Of a DNA stretch of 64,000 nt, positions 10,282-20,895 are shown one piece after another. Source of the stretch: Sphingosinicella terrae. Lineage in GTDB: Bacteria; Pseudomonadota; Alphaproteobacteria; Sphingomonadales; Sphingomonadaceae. Location of the stretch: NCBI RefSeq assembly GCF_003347635.1, contig NZ_QDFY01000017.1:1-64000 (forward strand). The letters run 5' to 3'. Positions within the stretch are counted from its first letter, which is position 1. Every line of letters starts with the position of its first letter. A program made the translations under genes and the position numbers. A model generated the notes under the pieces. That model saw only the letters and a program-made list of their open reading frames with translations, ran no database searches and was not told where the DNA came from.

Positions 10282-10357
10282 CAAGGCGGCCGCTCGGGCC
10301 GCCTTGGCTGATGCGGACGTCGCGCGGGCCGGCCGGGGAAGTGAGGCCGGCCCGCGC
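10282..10357 (-). terminator. Two GC-rich hairpins between amtB and aroK
   Basis: After the amtB stop, the minus strand reads a 13-bp stem (arms 10322-10334 and 10345-10357) and then a 10-bp stem (arms 10282-10291 and 10297-10306, CAAGGCGGCC / GGCCGCCTTG). Neither is followed by a clear U-run, so they are candidate terminators or 3'-end stabilisers rather than textbook Rho-independent signals. Confidence 0.45.
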
Positions 10358-10370
10358 CACGGAAAGCGGC

Positions 10371-11705
10371 CTACATGTTGTAGGCGCGCTCCCCATGCTC
10401 GTTGAGGTCGAGGCCCTCGCGCTCCGCATCCTCGGCGACGCGCAGCCCGATGGTGAACTTGACGATCGCATAGGCGATCGCCGAGCCGATCGCCGACCAC
10501 AGGATGGCGACAACGACCGCCTGTACCTGGATCAGCGTCTGTGCCCCCATCGCGTAATCCTCGGCGCCGAACCCGCCCAGCGCGGGCGCGGTGACGATGC
10601 CGGTGCCGATCGAGCCGACGATCCCGCCGATGCCATGGATGCCGAACACGTCGAGGCTGTCGTCGAGCTTGAAGCGGTGCTTCAGGAAGCCGACGAAGCC
10701 GTAGCAGGCGAGGCCGGCGAGGGCCCCCAGGAAGAGGGCGCCGATCACGCCCGAGCTCCCCGCCGCCGGGGTGATGGCGACGAGGCCCGCCACCGCGCCC
10801 GACGCGCCGCCGAGCAGTGACGGCTTGCCCGAGACCAGCCGCTCGGCGATCATCCAGGCCAGCACGCCGGCCGCCGGAGCGACGAAGGTGTTGATCATCG
10901 CCACGGCTGCGCCGCCGGTCGCCTCCAGGTTGGAGCCGGCGTTGAAGCCGAACCAGCCGACCCAGAGCAGGCTGGCGCCGATCAGCGTCATCACCATCGA
11001 GTGCGGCGGCATCGCCTCCTTGAGGAAGCCGATCCGGCGCCCGGCGAAGAACACGCCGACCAGCCCGGCAATGCCCGAATTGATGTGGACGACGGTGCCG
11101 CCGGCGAAATCGAGCGCGCCCCAGCCGAAGATCAGGCCGTCGCTCGCCCATACCATGTGCGCGATCGGCGCATAGACGATGGTCAGCCAGATGATCGTGA
11201 AGATCATGATCGCCGAGAATTTCACGCGCTCGGCGAGCGAGCCGACGATGAGCGAGGCGGTGATCGCCGCGAACGTCATCTGGAAGGCGACGAAGACCAG
11301 CTCCGGTATGCCGACGCCGTCGCTGAACGTCGCCGCGGCGGTGTCGCCGGTGATCCCCGACAAGAACAGCTTCGACGTGCCGCCGATGAAGCTGCCGCCG
11401 GCGTCGAAGGCGAGGCTGTAGCCCCAGCAGACCCAGACCAGGATGGCGACGGCGGTGATTCCGAGCACCTGCGACAGCACCGAGAGCATGTTCTTCGCCC
11501 TGACGAGGCCGCCGTAGAAGAGGGCGAGGCCCGGCAGGATCATCGCCATGACGAGCACCGTCGACGTCAGCATCCAGGCGGTGTCGCCCTTGTCCACCGC
11601 CAGCGCCGGCGCGGCGGCGGTGGCCTGAGCGGTGGCGGGAAGGGCAAGGAGGGCCAGCAGGCCTCCCGTCCGCGCCAGCGCCGCTCCGATCTTGTTCTTT
11701 CTCAT
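10371..11705 (-). CDS. amtB: Ammonium transporter Amt
   Basis: This 444-residue inner-membrane ammonium channel has a cleavable signal sequence (ending near ATAQATA) and eleven predicted helices. The twin pore histidines are in VVHINSGIAG and DVFGIHGIGG. The phenylalanine-gate region and the conserved AGGTVVHIN and GASLLWVGWFGFNAGS blocks are intact. It follows glnK by 12 bases in the porin-glnK-amtB operon, the usual arrangement in which uridylylated or free PII gates the channel under changing nitrogen supply. Confidence 0.96.
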   Translation of the reverse strand: MRKNKIGAALARTGGLLALLALPATAQATAAAPALAVDKGDTAWMLTSTVLVMAMILPGLALFYGGLVRAKNMLSVLSQVLGITAVAILVWVCWGYSLAFDAGGSFIGGTSKLFLSGITGDTAAATFSDGVGIPELVFVAFQMTFAAITASLIVGSLAERVKFSAIMIFTIIWLTIVYAPIAHMVWASDGLIFGWGALDFAGGTVVHINSGIAGLVGVFFAGRRIGFLKEAMPPHSMVMTLIGASLLWVGWFGFNAGSNLEATGGAAVAMINTFVAPAAGVLAWMIAERLVSGKPSLLGGASGAVAGLVAITPAAGSSGVIGALFLGALAGLACYGFVGFLKHRFKLDDSLDVFGIHGIGGIVGSIGTGIVTAPALGGFGAEDYAMGAQTLIQVQAVVVAILWSAIGSAIAYAIVKFTIGLRVAEDAEREGLDLNEHGERAYNM

Positions 11706-11717
11706 CTCTTCGTCCCC

Positions 11718-12810
<1,093 letters not shown>

Positions 12811-13293
12811 GTGAGGGGCTCCCCCGGAATTGGCTGTTATGATCCTCTCCTCCGCTGGCCCCGCCCGGGCCGTGGCTGGCAGCCTTGTCCGGACGCCGGC
12901 GAACTGCGCCGGCACCTGCCCGTCTGCTGCTCCCGCCAAGACCGGCTTGCCGGAACCGATGACAGTCTTGTTGCAATTGTTGCACTGCACAATGTGAAAA
13001 GTTCACGTCGCCGAAAGGGTCTGCCGCTGCTTTTTATTGCAGTGCAGTAAGATTCTCGTCGCGATGGCGCATCCATCCCCAATTCGAGGCGGAATTAGAA
13101 GAATATTGCCGATCAAGGGAGAGCGGCGGCAACATTGAAGCTTTCTCGCCGGGTCGCTTGTGATCGCCCGATGGCAGAGTATCTAGCGTGTTTCCGGCGC
13201 AGTTGCGCGTCCGCCGCCGGCAGGATCGTTCCTGCGCCGAGAACCATCGGATTGGAATAATCTTCCAATCCGTGACGAGGAAGGATCGAGACC
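12811..13293. promoter_or_regulatory. Divergent control region between the nitrogen and cysteine operons
   Basis: This 483-base gap separates divergent operons and must hold both promoters. It contains two copies of TTGCASTGCA 57 bases apart (12980-12989 and 13037-13046), and next to the first a small perfect palindrome GTGAAAAGTTCAC (12994-13006). These could be sites for nitrogen control, but they do not match the NtrC consensus closely, and no good sigma-54 -24/-12 element was found. The cysteine side carries a separate 9-bp-arm palindrome, listed on its own. Confidence 0.4.
13249..13271. promoter_or_regulatory. Palindrome upstream of the cys operon
   Basis: A perfect inverted repeat, GGATTGGAA / TTCCAATCC with a 5-base centre TAATC, lies 22 bases before the first start codon of the cysteine operon. 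It could be a repressor operator or an RNA hairpin in the leader. A 29-codon frame with two Cys codons (13171-13260, starting MAEYLACFRRSCAS) ends inside it. No U-run follows, so it is not an obvious terminator. Confidence 0.45.
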
Positions 13294-13629
13294 ATGGCAG
13301 GAAAGCGACCCGCCCTCCCGCTGGTGCTCTCGGCGAGCGACCTGCTCGACGGGGATGTCGTCTTTCACACCGGCGCCGGCTGGGACCGCTCGCTGTCGGC
13401 CGCTTTGGTCGCCACCGACGAGGCGGGCGCGCAGCGGCTCGAGGCGGCGCTGGCCGAGGTCGAGAGCGGCGGTCCCGTCGCCGAGCCCTTCCTGTTCACG
13501 GTGACGCTCGATCCCTCCGGCGCCGCCGTTCCGAATCATTATCGCGAGCGCATCCGGGTATGCGGACCGACCGTCCGCCACGATTTCGGCCCGCAGGCGC
13601 GCGAGGAGCTGTCTCATGTATCGCTATGA
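13294..13629 (+). CDS. DUF2849 domain protein, first gene of cys operon
   Basis: This 111-residue protein occurs in alphaproteobacteria almost always next to the sulfite reductase hemoprotein gene. Its role is unknown; an accessory function in sulfite reduction is inferred from linkage. Recognisable segments are LVLSASDLLDGDVVFHT and VTLDPSGAAVPNHYRERIR. The ATG has GAGGAAGGA about 8 bases upstream. It overlaps cysI by 14 bases, so the two are probably translated together. Confidence 0.85.
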   Translation: MAGKRPALPLVLSASDLLDGDVVFHTGAGWDRSLSAALVATDEAGAQRLEAALAEVESGGPVAEPFLFTVTLDPSGAAVPNHYRERIRVCGPTVRHDFGPQAREELSHVSL

Positions 13630-15289
13630 CGAGTTCGACGAGCGCCTGGTGCGCGAGCGCATCGCGCAGTTCCGCGAGATGGTGCGCCGCCGCATCGACG
13701 GGTCGCTGACCGAGGAGGAGTTCACCCTGCTGCGGCAGATGAACGGCCTCTATCTCCAGCTTCACGCCTACATGCTGCGGGTCGCCATTCCCTACGGAAC
13801 GCTGAGCGGCCGGCAGATGCGCCAGCTCGCCTTGATCGCCGACCGCTACGACCGCGGCTATGGCCATTTCACCACGCGCCAGAACATCCAGTATAACTGG
13901 CCGCGGCTGCGCGACGTGCCCGACATGCTCGAGCTGCTCGCCGACGTCGAGATGCAGTGCATCCAGACGTCCGGCAATTGCATCCGCAACGTCACCGCCG
14001 ATCATTTCGCCGGCGTCGCCGCCGACGAGATCGAGGATCCGCGCCCGACCGCGGAGCTGATCCGGCAATGGTCGACCCTGCATCCGGAATTCAGCTTCCT
14101 GCCGCGCAAGTTCAAGATCGCGGTGACCGGATCTGCGGTCGATCGGGCGGCGGTGGCGGTGCACGACATCGGCCTGCGCATCGTCGCCGATGCGAAAGGC
14201 AGGATCGGCTATCGCGTCACCGTCGGCGGCGGGCTCGGCCGCACGCCGATGATCGGCAAGCCGGTCCGCGAGTTCCTCCCCCGGGAGGAGCTGCTCCCCT
14301 ATCTCGAGGCGATCCTCAGGGTCTACAATCTCGAAGGGCGGCGCGACAACAAGTACAAGGCGCGCGTCAAGATCCTGGTCCACGAGCTCGGCACCGAGGC
14401 GTTCGTCGCCCGCGTCGAGGAGGAATATGCCCGGATCGACCGGGGGGCGGTCGAGGTCGACGCAGCTGAGGTGGCGCGGATCGCCGCTTATTTCGCTCCG
14501 CCCGCCTTCGAGGCGCTTCCGGCGCGCTCGGAGGCTTTCGAGAAGGCGGCTCGCGACCCCGATTTCGCCCGCTTCGCCCGGACCAACCTCTTCCCGCACA
14601 AGGCGCCGGGCTACACCGCATTGACCGTCTCGCTGAAGCCGATCGGCGCGCCGCCGGGCGACGCCACCTCGGATCAGATGCGGGTTCTCGCCGACCTTGC
14701 CGAGCGCTTCTCGGCCGACGAGCTTCGCGTGACCCATGTCCAGAACATCGTCCTGCCGCACGTGCGGCTGGACGACGTGCCGGAGGTCTGGGCGGCTTTG
14801 GTCGAGGCCGGGCTGGCGACGGCCAATAGCGGCCTCGTCACCGACATCATCTCCTGCCCGGGCATGGACTATTGCAAGCTCGCCACCGCCCGGTCGATCC
14901 CGATCGCGCAGGAGATTTCGCGCCGCTTCGCCGATCCAGAGCGGGAGCGGGCGATCGGTCCGCTCGGCATCAAGATCTCCGGTTGCATCAACGCCTGCGG
15001 CCACCACCATGTCGGCGCCATCGGCATTCTCGGGCTCGATAAGGCCGGGGTGGAGAATTACCAGATCACCCTCGGCGGCGAGCCGGGCGACCTCGCCTCG
15101 CTGGGCGAGCGGCTCGGGCCGGGGATCGATGCGGACGAGGTGCCGGCGGCGATCGAGCGGATCGTCGACGTCTATCTCGCCTTGCGCACCGACGAGGCCG
15201 AGACCTTCATCGACACCGTGCGCCGGGTCGGCCTCGATCCGTTCAAGCCCGCCCTCCAGCCCCAGGAGCCAGTCCGTGCCGCTGCTTGA
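13616..15289 (+). CDS. cysI: Sulfite reductase hemoprotein (nitrite/sulfite reductase family)
   Basis: This 557-residue siroheme/[4Fe-4S] enzyme reduces sulfite to sulfide. The cluster cysteines are in SCPGMDYCKLA (C-x5-C) and SGCINACGHHH (C-x3-C). Siroheme-binding arginines lie in HFTTRQNIQYNW and in the GNCIRNVTAD segment. Neighbours (DUF934, cysH, cysG for siroheme, cysDN) fix the role as sulfite rather than nitrite reduction. No flavoprotein subunit CysJ is present, so ferredoxin or another donor is likely. Confidence 0.94.
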   Translation: MYRYDEFDERLVRERIAQFREMVRRRIDGSLTEEEFTLLRQMNGLYLQLHAYMLRVAIPYGTLSGRQMRQLALIADRYDRGYGHFTTRQNIQYNWPRLRDVPDMLELLADVEMQCIQTSGNCIRNVTADHFAGVAADEIEDPRPTAELIRQWSTLHPEFSFLPRKFKIAVTGSAVDRAAVAVHDIGLRIVADAKGRIGYRVTVGGGLGRTPMIGKPVREFLPREELLPYLEAILRVYNLEGRRDNKYKARVKILVHELGTEAFVARVEEEYARIDRGAVEVDAAEVARIAAYFAPPAFEALPARSEAFEKAARDPDFARFARTNLFPHKAPGYTALTVSLKPIGAPPGDATSDQMRVLADLAERFSADELRVTHVQNIVLPHVRLDDVPEVWAALVEAGLATANSGLVTDIISCPGMDYCKLATARSIPIAQEISRRFADPERERAIGPLGIKISGCINACGHHHVGAIGILGLDKAGVENYQITLGGEPGDLASLGERLGPGIDADEVPAAIERIVDVYLALRTDEAETFIDTVRRVGLDPFKPALQPQEPVRAAA

Positions 15290-15767
15290 CCGCGAAGGCC
15301 TGCAGGCCGATCCGTTCGACCGCGCCGATCCCTCCGCCGAGGGGGTGATCGTTCCGTTCGACGGCCTCGAGGAGGCGCTCGAATCCGGATCGAACCGGCC
15401 GGTCGGCGTCGACCTGCCCAACCATGTCCATCCCTCGCGGCTGGCGTCGCATCTCGACCGGCTGGCGCTGGTCGCGATCGACTTCCCCAAGTTCAGCGAC
15501 GGGCGCGGCTTCAGCCTCGCCCGGATGCTGCGCGAGCAGGGTTATCGCGGCCGGCTGCGCGCCACCGGGCGGATCCTTCCGGACCAGTTCGCCTTCGCCC
15601 TTCACAGCGGCTTCGACGAGGTCGAGATCAGCGACGAGCAGGCGGCGCGCCTGCCTGTCGGCCAATGGCAGCTGGCGCCGCACCAGTTCAGCGACAATTA
15701 CGTCGACACCCGCGACGGCCGCGTCTCGGTCTTCAAGCGGCGCCGCGCCGCGCGGGAGGCGGCATGA
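15276..15767 (+). CDS. DUF934 protein of sulfate assimilation
   Basis: This 163-residue protein has the DUF934 signature (AIDFPKFSDGRGFSLARMLRE, LRATGRILPDQFAFAL and the C-terminal APHQFSDNYVD). The family is linked to CysI and CysH across proteobacteria and is thought to help sulfite reduction, possibly as a small electron carrier or assembly factor; this is not established. The GTG at 15276 is chosen because it overlaps the cysI stop, and the next gene overlaps it by ATGA. Confidence 0.88.
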   Translation: MPLLDREGLQADPFDRADPSAEGVIVPFDGLEEALESGSNRPVGVDLPNHVHPSRLASHLDRLALVAIDFPKFSDGRGFSLARMLREQGYRGRLRATGRILPDQFAFALHSGFDEVEISDEQAARLPVGQWQLAPHQFSDNYVDTRDGRVSVFKRRRAAREAA

Positions 15768-16483
15768 GTACGGCCGCGCTCCCCCGGATCGCCGGCGCCA
15801 CGCCGGCGGAGCGGCTGATCGCCCTTCGCGAGGCGGTGGCGGGCCGGATCGTGTTCACCACCAGCTTCGGCATCGAGGATCAGGCGATCACCCATGTCGC
15901 CGCGGGCTTGGGCCTGGACATCGACATCGTCACCCTCGACACCGGCCGGCTGTTCCCCTCGACCTACGATCTGTGGAAGGAGACGGAGGCGCGCTACGGC
16001 CTCTCGATCCGCGGCTTCGCGCCCGATCCGGCGGCGGTCGAGGCCTATGTCCAGCGCAACGGCCGCGACGGCTTCTACGAATCCAAGGATGCGCGGATCG
16101 CCTGCTGCAACATCCGCAAGGTCGAGCCGCTCGGCCGCGCCCTGGCCGCCGCCGCCGCCTGGGTGACCGGCCTGCGCGCCGACCAGTCGACGGCGCGGGA
16201 AGCCGTGCCCGTGGCGAGCTGGGACCTGGATCACGAATTGCTCAAGGTCGCGCCCTTGTTCGACTGGAGCCGGGACCGGGTCGCCGAGTTCGTCGAGGCC
16301 GAGGGCGTGCCGGTCAACCCGCTCCATGCCCGCGGCTATCCGTCGATCGGCTGCGAGCCCTGCACCCGCGCCACCCGCCCGGGCGAGGCCGAGCGCGCCG
16401 GCCGCTGGTGGTGGGAGAATGACAATCAGCGCGAATGCGGCCTCCACGTCGATTCGAGCGGCCGGCTGGTGAGGGCGGCATGA
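15764..16483 (+). CDS. cysH: Adenylyl-sulfate (APS) reductase, CysH family
   Basis: This 239-residue thioredoxin-dependent reductase makes sulfite from activated sulfate. It has the paired cysteines of [4Fe-4S] APS reductases: CC in [13 protein letters not shown], CxxC in GCEPCTRA, and the C-terminal catalytic Cys in ECGLH. E. coli-type PAPS reductases lack the cluster cysteines, so APS is the likely substrate. This fits the degenerate APS-kinase tail on CysN downstream. ATGA overlaps join it to DUF934 and cysG. Confidence 0.92.
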   Translation: MSTAALPRIAGATPAERLIALREAVAGRIVFTTSFGIEDQAITHVAAGLGLDIDIVTLDTGRLFPSTYDLWKETEARYGLSIRGFAPDPAAVEAYVQRNGRDGFYESKDARIACCNIRKVEPLGRALAAAAAWVTGLRADQSTAREAVPVASWDLDHELLKVAPLFDWSRDRVAEFVEAEGVPVNPLHARGYPSIGCEPCTRATRPGEAERAGRWWWENDNQRECGLHVDSSGRLVRAA

Positions 16484-17964
16484 CCAAGGTGACCGGGATC
16501 CCGACGGCGGCGCCGCGAACGCCTGCGCCGGTGCGGCCGGCGCGGATCGCGCCGCTGCCCAATTTGCCGCTCTTCCACAAGGTCGAGGGCCGCAAGGTGG
16601 TGCTCGCCGGCAGCGGCCCGGCCTCGCTCTGGAAGGCCGAATTGCTGCTCGCCGCCGGAGCCGACCTCCGGGTCGTCGCCGGCGACGAGGCCAAGGCCGC
16701 CCTCTTCGCCGAGCTGGCCTCTGCACCGCCCGCCGGCCGCATCACCGTCGAGCCGCGCGCGTGGAACGGGGCCGATCTCGACGGCGCCATCTTCGCTTTC
16801 GGCGATCTCGGCGACGGCGAGGCGGCGCGGCTTTTCGTCGCCGCCGCGCGCGCGCGCGGAGTGCCGGTCAACATGATCGACCAGACCGACCTGTGCGATT
16901 TCCAGGTCGGCACGATCGTCAATCGCGCGCCGGTGGTGCTGGCCATCTCGACCGACGGCGCTGCCCCGATGCTCGGCCAGTCGATCCGCGCCCGCATCGA
17001 GAGCGTGCTCCCGCTCGGCCTTTCCGGCTGGGCCCGCGCCGCGGCGCGCTGGCGGCCCCTGGTCAAGGCGCGCTTCGGCAGCTTCCGCGACCGGCGGCGC
17101 TTCTGGGAGCGTTTCACCCGCCTGGCCTGGGATCAGGTCGACCGCACGCCGCAGGAAGGCGACCGCGAGGCGCTGTTCCTCGGCCTCGACCAGGACCGCC
17201 CGCAGGGCCGGGTGACCCTGGTCGGCGCCGGCCCGGGCGATCCCGAGCTGCTGACCCTGAAGGCGGTGCGCGCGCTCCAGTCGGCGACCGTGATCCTGTT
17301 CGACGATCTCGTCGGTCCCGATATCCTCGAGCTGGCCCGGCGCGAGGCGACCCGCATCGCCGTCGGCAAGGCGGGGCACGGCCCCTCCTGCAAGCAGTCG
17401 GAGATTTGCGAGCGGATCGTGGCGCTCGCCCGCGCCGGCGAGAATGTCGTGCGACTCAAGGGCGGCGACCCGCTCCTCTTCGGTCGCGCCACCGAGGAGC
17501 TCGACGCCTGCCGCGCTGCCGGGATCGAGACGGTGATCGTGCCGGGGATCTCCGCCGCGCAGGGCGCCGCCGCCGCTTTGGGCTTCTCGCTGACCGAGCG
17601 GCTGGCCGCGCGGCGGATCCAGTTCGTCACCGGCCACGGCGCCGACGGCCGCCTGCCGACGGACATCGACTGGACCGCGATCGCCGATCCCGCCGCGACC
17701 ACCGCCATCTACATGCCGCGCAAGACTCTGGCGCAGTTCGTCGCCGAGGCGCTCGCCGCCGGCCTGTCGCCGGCCACTCCGGCCGTCGCGGTCGCGTCGG
17801 CGACCTTGCCGGTCCAGCGCCACGTCGCCGGGTCCATCGCCGATCTTCCGCGCCTGCTCGGCGCGCTGCCCGAAGGCGTGCCGGTGATCGTCATCCTCGG
17901 CGAGGTGACCCGCCGCGTCTCCGCCGAGGCTTTGGTCGCCGACATCGTGGCGAGCGCGGCGTGA
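16480..17964 (+). CDS. cysG: Siroheme synthase (fused dehydrogenase/ferrochelatase and uroporphyrinogen-III methyltransferase)
   Basis: This 494-residue multifunctional enzyme makes siroheme for CysI from uroporphyrinogen III. The N-terminal NAD-binding precorrin-2 dehydrogenase/ferrochelatase part runs to about residue 210 ([39 protein letters not shown]). The C-terminal SAM methyltransferase follows ([44 protein letters not shown]). The start ATG overlaps the cysH stop, and the stop overlaps the cysD ATG. Confidence 0.95.
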   Translation: MTKVTGIPTAAPRTPAPVRPARIAPLPNLPLFHKVEGRKVVLAGSGPASLWKAELLLAAGADLRVVAGDEAKAALFAELASAPPAGRITVEPRAWNGADLDGAIFAFGDLGDGEAARLFVAAARARGVPVNMIDQTDLCDFQVGTIVNRAPVVLAISTDGAAPMLGQSIRARIESVLPLGLSGWARAAARWRPLVKARFGSFRDRRRFWERFTRLAWDQVDRTPQEGDREALFLGLDQDRPQGRVTLVGAGPGDPELLTLKAVRALQSATVILFDDLVGPDILELARREATRIAVGKAGHGPSCKQSEICERIVALARAGENVVRLKGGDPLLFGRATEELDACRAAGIETVIVPGISAAQGAAAALGFSLTERLAARRIQFVTGHGADGRLPTDIDWTAIADPAATTAIYMPRKTLAQFVAEALAAGLSPATPAVAVASATLPVQRHVAGSIADLPRLLGALPEGVPVIVILGEVTRRVSAEALVADIVASAA

Positions 17965-18893
17965 TGACGGCCCAGCTTCCCATCACGCGGTCCGGGACCG
18001 ACCTCACCCATCTCCAGCAACTGGAGGCGGAGAGCATCCACATCTTCCGCGAGGTCGTCGCCGAGACCGACAATCCGGTCATGCTCTATTCGGTCGGCAA
18101 GGACAGCGCGGTGATGCTCCACCTCGCCCGCAAGGCCTTCTATCCGGCGCCGCCGCCTTTCCCTTTGCTCCATGTCGACACGACCTGGAAGTTCCGGGAC
18201 ATGTATGCGCTGCGCGACCAGGTGGCGCGCGAGAGCGGGATGGAGCTCATCGTCCACCGCAATCCGGAGGCGCTGCGCCAGGGCATCAATCCCTTCGACC
18301 ATGGCAGCCTCCATACCGACATGTGGAAGACGGAAGGGTTGAAGCAGGCGCTCGACCGTCACGGCTTCGACGCGGCCTTCGGCGGGGCGCGCCGCGACGA
18401 GGAGAAAAGCCGCGCCAAGGAAAGGGTGTTCAGCTTCCGCTCCGCCTCGCACCGCTGGGATCCGAAGAACCAGCGTCCGGAGCTGTGGGATCTCTACAAT
18501 GCCCGCAAGTCGCGCAGCGAGACGATCCGGGTCTTCCCTTTGTCCAACTGGACCGAGCTCGACATCTGGCAATATATCTACACGGAGAATATCCCGATCG
18601 TGCCGCTCTATCTCGCCGCGCCGCGGCCGACGGTGGTGCGAAATGGGCTCGTCCTCATGGTCGACGACGATCGCTTCCGGCTGGAGCCGGGGGAGGCGCC
18701 GGTCGAGCGCTGGATCCGATTCCGCACGTTGGGCTGCTACCCGCTCACCGGAGCGGTGGAGAGCGAGGCCGAGACGCTTCCCGAGGTGATCGCCGAGATG
18801 CTCGTCGCCGTCACCTCGGAGCGCCAGGGCCGCGCCATCGACCACGATCAGTCGGCGAGCATGGAGAAGAAGAAGCAGGAGGGTTATTTCTGA
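17964..18893 (+). CDS. cysD: Sulfate adenylyltransferase subunit 2
   Basis: This 309-residue ATP sulfurylase small subunit forms APS from sulfate and ATP, together with CysN. The PP-loop [13 protein letters not shown], the [17 protein letters not shown] arginine/lysine segment and the C-terminal [11 protein letters not shown] are all conserved. The ATG overlaps the cysG stop (TGATG); a GTG one codon earlier is also possible. A 172-base palindromic insertion separates it from cysN. Confidence 0.96.
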   Translation: MTAQLPITRSGTDLTHLQQLEAESIHIFREVVAETDNPVMLYSVGKDSAVMLHLARKAFYPAPPPFPLLHVDTTWKFRDMYALRDQVARESGMELIVHRNPEALRQGINPFDHGSLHTDMWKTEGLKQALDRHGFDAAFGGARRDEEKSRAKERVFSFRSASHRWDPKNQRPELWDLYNARKSRSETIRVFPLSNWTELDIWQYIYTENIPIVPLYLAAPRPTVVRNGLVLMVDDDRFRLEPGEAPVERWIRFRTLGCYPLTGAVESEAETLPEVIAEMLVAVTSERQGRAIDHDQSASMEKKKQEGYF

Positions 18894-19065
18894 TGCGGAG
18901 CGTCATGCGGAGCGTGACGCCCGCGTCAGCCCCGGACATGATCCGGGGCTCAACCGACGTCCCCAAAATCGGGGACGCAATACTTATTTCCCGCCTGCTC
19001 CCGGCCGTCTCCCGCCGACGGACCGGAAATAGGTATTGCGTCCCCGATTTTCGGGAGTCCCGCTG
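18894..19065. repeat. Inverted-repeat element between cysD and cysN
   Basis: Two palindromes occupy the gap. A short hairpin at 18928-18950 pairs AGCCCCGGA with TCCGGGGCT. A long inverted repeat has 27-base arms at 18965-18991 and 19025-19051 that differ at one position only, with a 33-base centre. The arms contain GGGGACGCAATAC, resembling the repeats associated with REP-associated tyrosine transposases. It appears to be a non-autonomous mobile element inserted within the operon, ending 15 bases before the cysN ATG. Confidence 0.75.
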
Positions 19066-20745
19066 ATGGCCACCGCCCTCCGCGAGGCCCGGCCGGAGCG
19101 GGAGACCGCCCGCGCCGAGGTCGAGGCCTATCTGCTCGCCAACCAGGCCAAGTCGCTGCTGCGCTTCCTCACCTGCGGCTCGGTCGACGACGGCAAGTCG
19201 ACGCTGATCGGCCGGCTGCTCTACGATTCGAAGATGCTGTTCGAGGATCAGCTCGCCGCGCTCGAGGCGGAGAGCAAGCGGATCGGCACCCAGCCGAGCG
19301 GCCTCGATTTCGCCCTGCTCGTCGACGGCCTCGCCGCCGAGCGCGAGCAGGGGATCACCATCGACGTCGCCTATCGTTTCTTCGCGACCGACAAGCGCAA
19401 GTTCATCGTCGCCGACGCGCCGGGCCACGAGCAATATACGCGCAACATGGTCACCGGCGCCTCGACCGCCGACCTCGCCATCATCCTCATCGACGCGCGC
19501 AAGGGCGTGCTGCCGCAGACCCGGCGGCACAGCGTGCTCGCCGACCTGCTCGGCATCAGCGAGCTCGTCGTCGCGGTCAACAAGATGGACCTGGTCGACT
19601 ATTCGCAGACGCGGTTCGAAGAGATCGCTTCCGAATATCGCGCCTTCGCCGCCGAGGCGGGGATCGATCGCTTCACCTTCATCCCGCTCTCCGGCCTCGA
19701 GGGCGACAACGTCACCCGCCGCGGCGAGTCGATGCCCTGGTACGGCGGGCCGACCTTGCTCGAGCATCTCGAGCAGGTGCCGGCGGGGCAGAAGGAAGCG
19801 CGCTCCGCCGGGCTCCTCATGCCCGTCCAGTGGGTCAACCGGCCCGACCAGAGCTTCCGCGGCTATGCCGGAACGCTCGCCCGCGGCCGTGCGCGGCCGG
19901 GAGACGAGGTCGTCATCCTTCCGTCGGGCCGGCGCACGCGGATCGAGCGCATCGTCACCTTCGACGGCGATCTCGATCTCGCCCTGCCCGGCCAGTCGGT
20001 GACCTTCACCTTCGCCGACGAGGTCGACTGCTCGCGCGGCGACGTCGTCGCCGCGGTCGATTCCCCGCCGCCGGCCGCCGATCGGATCGAGGCGTCCCTG
20101 GTGTGGATGGCCGGCGAGCCGCTCGTCCCCGGCCGCTCCTACTGGCTCAAGATCGGCACCCAGACCGTGCCGGCGAGCGTCGCCCGGATCGACGAGACCC
20201 GCGATCCGGTGACGCTGGAGCCGGGCGAGGGCCGCCCGCTCGAGCTCAACGATATCGGCCGCTGCGAGATCTTGCTCGACCGGGCGGTGGCGGCGACCCT
20301 CTATGCCGACAATCGCGGGCTCGGCCGCTTCATCCTCATCGACCGGGCGAGCAACGCCACGGTCGCCGCCGGCATGGTCGAGCGCCTGCTCGACCGCGCC
20401 GACCGGCCGCAGGAAGGCGAGCATGGCCGGATCCTGTGGCTGACCGGCGCCTCGGCGAGCGGCCGCTCCGACTTCGCGCGCAAGGCGCAGCAGCGCCTGC
20501 AGGCGCGCGGCCGCCCGAGCTTCGTCCTCGACGCCGCGGCGCTTCGCGACGGCCTCAGCAGCGATCTCGGCACCGCTCCCGAGGACGAGGCCGAGAATCG
20601 CCGCCGCGTCCGCGAGGTCGCCCGGCTGATGAGCCGCGCCGGCGTCACCGTGCTCGTCGCCCTCGAAATGCCCGAGGGCGAGGAGAAGCCCGGCACCGAG
20701 CTCGACGTCCGCAGCGCCGATTATGAAGGCGACTGGGTGATCTGA
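19066..20745 (+). CDS. cysN: Sulfate adenylyltransferase subunit 1 with degenerate, truncated APS-kinase tail
   Basis: This 559-residue protein begins with a complete EF-Tu-like GTPase (G1 CGSVDDGKST, G3 DAPGHEQY, G4 NKMD) that drives ATP sulfurylation. From about residue 445 it continues into a CysC-like domain, but the P-loop reads TGASASGRSD where APS kinase has GLSGSGKST. The domain stops after about 105 residues, roughly half the usual length. I infer the kinase half is inactive. This agrees with CysH being an APS-type reductase that needs no PAPS. Confidence 0.93.
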   Translation: MATALREARPERETARAEVEAYLLANQAKSLLRFLTCGSVDDGKSTLIGRLLYDSKMLFEDQLAALEAESKRIGTQPSGLDFALLVDGLAAEREQGITIDVAYRFFATDKRKFIVADAPGHEQYTRNMVTGASTADLAIILIDARKGVLPQTRRHSVLADLLGISELVVAVNKMDLVDYSQTRFEEIASEYRAFAAEAGIDRFTFIPLSGLEGDNVTRRGESMPWYGGPTLLEHLEQVPAGQKEARSAGLLMPVQWVNRPDQSFRGYAGTLARGRARPGDEVVILPSGRRTRIERIVTFDGDLDLALPGQSVTFTFADEVDCSRGDVVAAVDSPPPAADRIEASLVWMAGEPLVPGRSYWLKIGTQTVPASVARIDETRDPVTLEPGEGRPLELNDIGRCEILLDRAVAATLYADNRGLGRFILIDRASNATVAAGMVERLLDRADRPQEGEHGRILWLTGASASGRSDFARKAQQRLQARGRPSFVLDAAALRDGLSSDLGTAPEDEAENRRRVREVARLMSRAGVTVLVALEMPEGEEKPGTELDVRSADYEGDWVI

Positions 20746-20895
20746 CAATTTCGTCATCCCAGCGGAAGCTGGGATCTCGCTGTCTTGACGGCGGTCCTTG
20801 GAGTGCGCCGGCGAAGAACGGAGGTCCTGGCTTTCGCCAGGACGACGGAAGGAGGATATGCGCATGCGCGCGCAAGCCAGGTCGCGTCGGCCGCG
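20746..20895. repeat. Palindromic repeats between convergent genes
   Basis: The gap contains ATCCCAGC-GGAA-GCTGGGAT (20756-20775) and GTCCTGGC / GCCAGGAC (20824-20831 and 20836-20843). The first belongs to the same family as the larger element at 28308-28408 (GTCATCCCGGCGAAAGCTGGGAT). They lie between the convergent cysN and VOC genes and may also act as bidirectional transcription stops. Confidence 0.6.

Noticed and set aside
12961-13050. Sigma-54/NtrC promoter for the porin-glnK-amtB operon
   Set aside because: The TTGCASTGCA motifs are suggestive, but no GG-N10-GC -24/-12 element was found at a usable position, so I only list the region as regulatory.
13616-15289. Calling the hemoprotein an assimilatory nitrite reductase
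   Set aside because: The family covers both, but the neighbours (cysH, cysG, cysD, cysN, DUF934) are all sulfate-assimilation genes and no nitrate genes are present.
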